DNA of 9,500 nucleotides, taken from contig CAIXOY010000026.1 of assembly GCA_903921135.1 (NCBI GenBank), positions 1 to 9,500 of the forward strand, given 5' to 3'. Below the pieces are notes generated by a model, which had not been told where the DNA came from, did not search any database, and was given only the letters and a program-made list of their open reading frames with translations. This DNA comes from an uncultured Gammaproteobacteria bacterium (GTDB lineage: Bacteria > Pseudomonadota > Gammaproteobacteria > Pseudomonadales > UBA5518). Each line of letters starts with the position of its first letter. Positions within the stretch are counted from its first letter, which is position 1. Shown one piece after another: positions 5,421-9,500 of this stretch. Position numbers and translations under genes: made by a program.

Positions 5421-6578
5421 ATGAGCGACCTTCAGACCGAGGTGGAAAAACACGGCCGTCGCGGCATTGCCGCCCTGCGCTCAGGCGATGTGCCAGGCGC
5501 ACGTCAAGCCTTCAGCGCGGCCGTAGCGGCAGACGCACGCAACCTCGATGCCTGGCTTGGCCTCGCCTTCGCCTGCGCGAAACTCGGCGACGACACCGCA
5601 GCACTCACCGCGGTGGACCGCGCCCTGCAGATAGACCCGCGCCACATGCGCGCGCTGCTTTTCAAGGCCGACCACCTCGTCTCCACCGCAAGGCACGGCC
5701 CTGCTGTGGCCTTCTACCGCGCCGCACTGCGCGTGGCCGGCGACACACCACAGCCCCCGGACGTGAATGCGGCGCTCGAGCGAGCGCGCGGCGTTGTCGA
5801 ACGCAATGCGGCAGCCGTGCAGCAACGCCTGATCGATGGACTGAAGGCGAGTGGCCACGATCCCGCCACGGCGAGTCCGCGGTTCGCGGCATCGGTGGAC
5901 ATCAGCCTCGGGAAGCGTCAGGTCTACCATCAGGGGCCCACGCGCTATTACTTCCCCGGTTTGCCGCAACGGCAGTTCTACCCCCGCGAGGAGTTCAACT
6001 GGGCACCGGCCGTTGAAAGCGCCGCTGCGGCGATCACGGCGGAACTGCGCGCGCTGCTCACGGAGGGCGGGCACTTCTCGCCGTACCTGCAGTCAAGCAC
6101 CAACCAGCCCGCGATGAACGAGCGCAGCCTGCTCGACAGCGAGGACTGGTCGGCCTGTTATCTGGTGCAGAACGGCGCCGTCACTGCCGCGGGCTCCCGC
6201 TGCCCGCAGGCGCTATCCGCGCTCGATGCGGCCCCGATGCCGCATATTCCCGAGCGCTCGCCCAACGTGCTGTTCTCGCGACTCGCGCCGCGCACCCGGA
6301 TACCGCCGCATAACGGCTTCCTGAACACGAGACTGATCTGCCATCTGCCGCTCATCGTGCCACCGTCCTGCGGGAAGCTGCGCTGCGGCAGCGAAGAGCG
6401 CGCGTGGGAGGAAGGCCGGTTGATGATCTTCGACGATTCGATCGAGCACGAGGCCTGGAACAACAGCGACGAAGAGCGGGTCGTACTGCTCTTCGAAATC
6501 TGGCGACCGGAACTCGATGAACTCGAACGCAGCGAAGTCTCTGCCTTGCTCACGCTGAGCGGGCAGTACGCGGATTGA
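5421..6578 (+). CDS. TPR-domain aspartyl/asparaginyl beta-hydroxylase family protein
   Basis: This 385-aa cytosolic protein has no signal peptide or membrane helix. Residues about 10-115 form TPR-like helical repeats (for example RSGDVPGARQAFSAAVAADARNLDAWLGLAFA and KLGDDTAALTAVDRALQIDPRHMRALLFKA). The C-terminal half, from RYYFPGLPQRQFYP to EIWRPELDELER, is an Asp/Asn beta-hydroxylase (AspH) dioxygenase domain that uses Fe(II), 2-oxoglutarate and O2. The iron ligands are visible: His297 (PPHNG) and His343 (IEHEAWN), 46 residues apart as in human AspH (His679/His725). Arg353, ten residues after the second His, matches the 2-oxoglutarate-binding Arg735. WEEGRLMIFDDSIEHEAWN closely resembles the human sequence. 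As in AspH generally, no third carboxylate ligand of the HxD type is seen. Its substrate is unknown. TPRs suggest a protein partner, but LpxO-like lipid hydroxylases share the fold. It is divergent from recA and convergent with the kinase gene. The start is the only upstream ATG in frame, with a poor ribosome site. Confidence 0.85.
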   Translation: MSDLQTEVEKHGRRGIAALRSGDVPGARQAFSAAVAADARNLDAWLGLAFACAKLGDDTAALTAVDRALQIDPRHMRALLFKADHLVSTARHGPAVAFYRAALRVAGDTPQPPDVNAALERARGVVERNAAAVQQRLIDGLKASGHDPATASPRFAASVDISLGKRQVYHQGPTRYYFPGLPQRQFYPREEFNWAPAVESAAAAITAELRALLTEGGHFSPYLQSSTNQPAMNERSLLDSEDWSACYLVQNGAVTAAGSRCPQALSALDAAPMPHIPERSPNVLFSRLAPRTRIPPHNGFLNTRLICHLPLIVPPSCGKLRCGSEERAWEEGRLMIFDDSIEHEAWNNSDEERVVLLFEIWRPELDELERSEVSALLTLSGQYAD

Positions 6579-6595
6579 GCCCGGTCAATCGGGCT
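6578..6595. terminator. Small shared hairpin over the convergent stop codons
   Basis: AGCCCG (6578-6583) pairs with CGGGCT (6590-6595) around a 6-nt GTCAAT loop. It includes the last base of the hydroxylase stop codon and, in its loop, the whole TGA of the kinase gene (minus strand, 6587-6585). It could serve both convergent transcripts. The stem is only 6 bp and no clear T-run follows on either side. Confidence 0.35.
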
Positions 6596-8468
6596 TGCCG
6601 GGGAGGAAACGCGCGCTGAGCCAGAAGGTCGAGCCCTTTCCGGGTTCGCTGGATACGCCCGCGTCACCGCCCATCAGGCGTGCGATCTCGCGCGTCGTCG
6701 ACAGCCCCACCCCGAGGCCACCATGACGGCGTGTGACCGAGGGATCCCCCGGCGCGAAAGGCGTGAAAAGAGAGGCCTGCAGTTCGACGGGAATGCCGGG
6801 TCCGGAGTCGGCCACTTCCACGCGCAGCGCCACGCCTGCCCCATCCCGCGCGACGCAGGTGGCCGATACGCGCACAAAGCCCTGCTCGGTGAACTTGATG
6901 GCGTTGTCGAGGAAATTCAGCACCATCTGCGCAAGACGGGTCGGATCGCCCTTGAGCACCGCGGGAACATCGGGCGCCGTGGTGACCTGCAGTGCGAGCC
7001 CCTTCTCCCGGGCGCGGTGCGCGAGCATCCCGCAGGTTTCCGCGAGCACAGTGGCGGGCCCGAAGTCGACGCTCTCGAGCGTCAGGCCGCCGGCCTCGAT
7101 ACGGGCGATATCAATGGTGGCATCGATGCGCTTCAGGAGGTTGCGCGCGCCGTCGAGGATCATCGTCAGCCACTTGAGCTGTTTTTCGTCGAGCGGACTC
7201 CGCGAGAGCAGGTTCGCCGCACCCATGATGTGGTTCATGGGTGTGCGGAACTCGTGTGTCACGTTGCGAAGGAACGCGTCCTTGGCGCGAACGGCAGTCT
7301 CGGCATCGATGGCGCGTCGCGCGAGCTGGGCGTTCAGTTGCTCCACCTGTCGTTTGCGCTCTTCGAGTTCACGCAGGGATTCGGCGAGGGCGAGTTCGGC
7401 CGCCTTGCGAACGGTGATGTCGGTGACGGTGCCGATCATCCGGAGCGCTTCGCCACTCGGCGAACGGGTGATCACCTTGCCACGCGTCTCGAACCAGGCG
7501 TCCGAGCCATCCTGCCGGCGTACGCGGTATTCGACGTCGAAGGAGGGTGTTTCTCCGGCAAGGTGACGGTTGAGAGAAGCACGTGTGCCCAGCACGTCAT
7601 CGGGGTGCAGGGGTTCGAACCAACGCGCGGGCGATCGCACCGCTCCCGCGACCGCCTCACTGAGCATCTGGTTGAGTCTGGGAGAGTAATAGGCACTTCC
7701 CGACGGGAGGTCCCAGTCCCAGACGCCTTGCGAGCTCCCGTCGAGCGCGAAGCTCCAGCGGGCCTCGGCGTCGCGCAGGCTCTGCGTTGCTCGTGCCGCA
7801 TCGCGGTTCGCGCGACTGATGGTCACAGACAAGAGCGCATACCCGGCGGCGACATAGGGCACCGACAGCGTGTCCCGCAGCAGGATTGGCGAGGCGTCAA
7901 GAACGTTCAGCACCAGCCAGCCGAGCGGATGGGCTAACAGCATGATGGCTGCGATACCGTGGCCCAATCCGGGGCTCTGCCGCTCCATGCGCAACTGCAC
8001 CATTCCCCCGTAGCCCAACATCAGGGCGGGAACCGCATGCAGAAGGGGGAACGCCCACTTCAGCAGCACGGGAAGCAAAATGCAGAAGCCGATACACGCA
8101 GCGATGAACAGCTTCTGGGGATCCGCGGCCCATCCGGATGAATCGACCGTGCCATACAGGCGGACACCCACCAGAAACGCGGCAAGGGCGACGCTGGCTG
8201 ACACCACCATCACGAGGTAGGCAGCACCACCCGAAGCACTGACGTTGATCGCACCCGTCAGCACGTGATTGATGAGGTAGGAGACAACGGCCAGGGCAAG
8301 CCAGCCCATGCCCCTCTCACCGGACTCACGCATGTGGCGAACGCAGAGGAACGCGAGGACCACCGACAGAAGGCCAAGGCCCGGTTGGATCGCGTGGATC
8401 AGGTTGGCAAACAACGATCGGCTCCCGGTTTGATGGTGCGCAAACCGCGCGGCGGGGTGCGCGATCAT
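6585..8468 (-). CDS. Seven-helix membrane PAS sensor histidine kinase
   Basis: This is an inner-membrane signal-transducing histidine kinase, 627 aa from the ATG at 8468. Seven hydrophobic helices fill about residues 29-220 (TM1 29-45, TM2 53-72, TM3 80-104, TM4 118-138, TM5 141-159, TM6 170-190, TM7 199-219). One PAS domain follows (about 238-355: VWDWDLPSG, RWFEPLHPDD, EYRVRRQDGS, MIGTVTDIT), then a charged coiled-coil (ELEERKRQVEQLNAQ). The kinase core is complete: His405 in VTHEFRTPMN is the phospho-acceptor, Asn522 lies in the N box (LNFLDNAIKF), G1 DSGPGIP is at 554-560 and G2 GGLGVGLS at 583-590. The C-terminus ends soon after the ATP lid region with no receiver domain, and no response regulator lies in the window, so it is an orphan. 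Its ligand is unknown. The start is uncertain: TTG at 8495, ATG at 8468, or TTG at 8414, the last with a good GGGAG site 7 nt upstream. It is divergent from mutS. Confidence 0.9.
   Translation of the reverse strand: MIAHPAARFAHHQTGSRSLFANLIHAIQPGLGLLSVVLAFLCVRHMRESGERGMGWLALAVVSYLINHVLTGAINVSASGGAAYLVMVVSASVALAAFLVGVRLYGTVDSSGWAADPQKLFIAACIGFCILLPVLLKWAFPLLHAVPALMLGYGGMVQLRMERQSPGLGHGIAAIMLLAHPLGWLVLNVLDASPILLRDTLSVPYVAAGYALLSVTISRANRDAARATQSLRDAEARWSFALDGSSQGVWDWDLPSGSAYYSPRLNQMLSEAVAGAVRSPARWFEPLHPDDVLGTRASLNRHLAGETPSFDVEYRVRRQDGSDAWFETRGKVITRSPSGEALRMIGTVTDITVRKAAELALAESLRELEERKRQVEQLNAQLARRAIDAETAVRAKDAFLRNVTHEFRTPMNHIMGAANLLSRSPLDEKQLKWLTMILDGARNLLKRIDATIDIARIEAGGLTLESVDFGPATVLAETCGMLAHRAREKGLALQVTTAPDVPAVLKGDPTRLAQMVLNFLDNAIKFTEQGFVRVSATCVARDGAGVALRVEVADSGPGIPVELQASLFTPFAPGDPSVTRRHGGLGVGLSTTREIARLMGGDAGVSSEPGKGSTFWLSARFLPGKPD
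8422..8426 (-). promoter_or_regulatory. GGGAG ribosome site favouring a TTG start for the kinase
   Basis: On the minus strand GGGAG lies 7 nt before a TTG codon at 8414, in frame with the kinase. It is the best-spaced ribosome site near the 5' end; neither the ATG at 8468 nor the TTG at 8495 has one as good. Starting here gives 609 aa beginning FANLIHAIQPGLGLL, just before the first membrane helix, and leaves 98 bp to mutS. Confidence 0.4.
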
Positions 8469-8512
8469 GGTAGCGTGCCGGCCCGTACAGTCCAACCTCG
8501 CCGACGAGCCTC

Positions 8513-9500
8513 ATGGAGCGCAACGATACCCATACCCCGATGATGCAGCAGTACCTGCGCATCAAGGCCAAACACCCGGAAGAGCTGCTGTTCTACCGGA
8601 TGGGCGATTTCTACGAGTTGTTCTTCGAAGACGCCCGTCGCGCGGCCCAGCTGCTCGACATCACCCTGACTGCGCGTGGCTCCTCGGCCGGCCAGCCCAT
8701 CCCGATGGCGGGCGTGCCCTATCACGCTGTGGAGGGCTATCTGGCGCGGCTCGTGCGGGCAGGTGTAGCGGTTGCCATCTGCGAACAGATCGGTGATCCC
8801 GCGACCAGCAAGGGTCCCGTGGATCGCGAAGTTACGCGCATCGTCACGCCGGGCACGCTCACCGACGAATCCCTGCTCGATGCCGCACGGGACAACCTGC
8901 TGGTGGCGGTTACCGAGGAGGCCGAGCGCTTCGGACTCGCCTCGCTGGATCTGGCCAGCGGGCGCTTTCTGGTACTGGAGGTCGAGGGCGAGGAAGCGCT
9001 GGCCGGTGAACTCCGGCGCCTGCAGCCTGCGGAACTCCTGGCATCAGAAGCCAGCGCACTGCGAAGCCCGATATCGGCTGTGCCCGGCCTGCGCCGTCGC
9101 CCGCCGTGGGAGTTCGATGCCGAAAGCGCGCTCACGCTGCTGCGCAAGCAGTTCGGCACGCACGATCTCTCGGGCTTCGGCTGTGCGGAACTCGGGCTGG
9201 CGATCCGCGCGGCAGGATGCCTGCTCCGTTATGCACGCGACACACAGCGCTCCGAATTGCCGCACGTGCACGCCATCGCCGCCGACACGCGCGAAGACGC
9301 GGTGGTGCTGGATGCAGCGTCGCTGCGCAACCTCGAGATCGACACCAATCTCACCGGCGGCACCGAGCACACGCTGGCATGGGTGCTGGATACCACCTGT
9401 ACGGCCATGGGCGCACGCTGGCTCCGGCGCTGGCTGCGGCGCCCCACACGGCGGATCGAGGTGCTGCGCTCCCGGCAGGATGCCATCGCCGAGCTGCTGG
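8513..9500 (+). CDS. mutS: DNA mismatch repair protein MutS, 3' truncated by window end
   Basis: MutS recognises base mismatches and small loops and starts methyl-directed repair as an ATP-dependent clamp. The first 329 codons are present and the frame is open at the window edge. The N-terminus (HTPMMQQYLRIKAKHPEELLFYRMGDFYELFFEDA) matches E. coli MutS almost residue for residue. The mismatch-probing Phe-X-Glu motif is Phe33-Tyr34-Glu35. The mismatch-binding domain runs to about residue 115, with IPMAGVPYHAVEGYLARLV and VAICEQIGDP; TRIVTPGTLTDE leads into the connector domain. The lever/core begins near LDAASLRNLEI-TNLTGG with GARWLRRWLRRP. The clamp and ATPase parts lie outside. The ATG at 8513 fits the family start exactly, although the ribosome site upstream is poor. 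Family length is about 850 aa. The gene is divergent from the kinase. Confidence 0.97.
   Translation, partial: MERNDTHTPMMQQYLRIKAKHPEELLFYRMGDFYELFFEDARRAAQLLDITLTARGSSAGQPIPMAGVPYHAVEGYLARLVRAGVAVAICEQIGDPATSKGPVDREVTRIVTPGTLTDESLLDAARDNLLVAVTEEAERFGLASLDLASGRFLVLEVEGEEALAGELRRLQPAELLASEASALRSPISAVPGLRRRPPWEFDAESALTLLRKQFGTHDLSGFGCAELGLAIRAAGCLLRYARDTQRSELPHVHAIAADTREDAVVLDAASLRNLEIDTNLTGGTEHTLAWVLDTTCTAMGARWLRRWLRRPTRRIEVLRSRQDAIAELL

Noticed and set aside
6723..7937. 404-aa plus-strand open frame antisense to the histidine kinase
   Set aside because: Long only because codon bias of the kinase removes stops from the opposite frame. The translation lacks hydrophobic core patterns and any recognisable domain, whereas the kinase shows all its boxes.
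6585..8468. Hybrid histidine kinase with receiver domain
   Set aside because: The protein ends about 45 residues after the G2 box, with no Asp-containing receiver fold.
8469..8512. mutS promoter with TACAGT (8486-8491) as -10
   Set aside because: Only 4 of 6 matches and no -35 at suitable spacing. The real promoter may lie inside the kinase 5' end.

Overview
The window is roughly two-thirds G+C, densely coded bacterial chromosome. Gene content points to a gammaproteobacterium: the RecA is Pseudomonas/Chromatiales-like, recX lies directly behind recA, the LexA box has the CTG-N10-CAG form, the transhydrogenase alpha subunit is split in two, and mutS lies nearby. I cannot name a genus. There is no tRNA, rRNA, insertion sequence, CRISPR array or phage gene, and base composition looks uniform.

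Layout. (1) Positions 1-2352, plus strand: the end of pntAA, then pntAB and pntB. Together they encode the membrane proton-translocating NAD(P) transhydrogenase. A strong hairpin follows the operon. (2) 2467-3591, plus strand: a stand-alone long-form beta-ketoacyl-ACP synthase III. (3) 3628-5194, minus strand: the recombination pair recA-recX, convergent with the synthase. recA has a LexA operator over its probable promoter. (4) 5421-6578, plus strand, divergent from recA: a TPR plus aspartyl/asparaginyl beta-hydroxylase-type 2-oxoglutarate dioxygenase. (5) 6585-8468, minus strand: a seven-helix membrane PAS sensor histidine kinase without a receiver domain, running tail-to-tail into the hydroxylase gene. 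(6) 8513 to the window end, plus strand: the first 329 codons of mutS, divergent from the kinase.

The transhydrogenase makes NADPH from NADH using the proton gradient, and NADPH is what fatty acid synthesis consumes. Its placement beside a KASIII-type enzyme is therefore metabolically compatible, but the two units look separately transcribed. recA, recX and mutS form a DNA-repair neighbourhood. In many relatives mutS lies next to pncC/cinA-recA-recX. Here that gap holds the hydroxylase and the kinase, with no pncC.

I found no clearly undescribed multi-gene system. The best leads are the (EKP) repeat that forms the RecA tail, a pair of identical ACGGCCGT palindromes between the divergent recA and hydroxylase genes, the uncharacterised TPR-hydroxylase, and the orphan kinase with its unsettled start.
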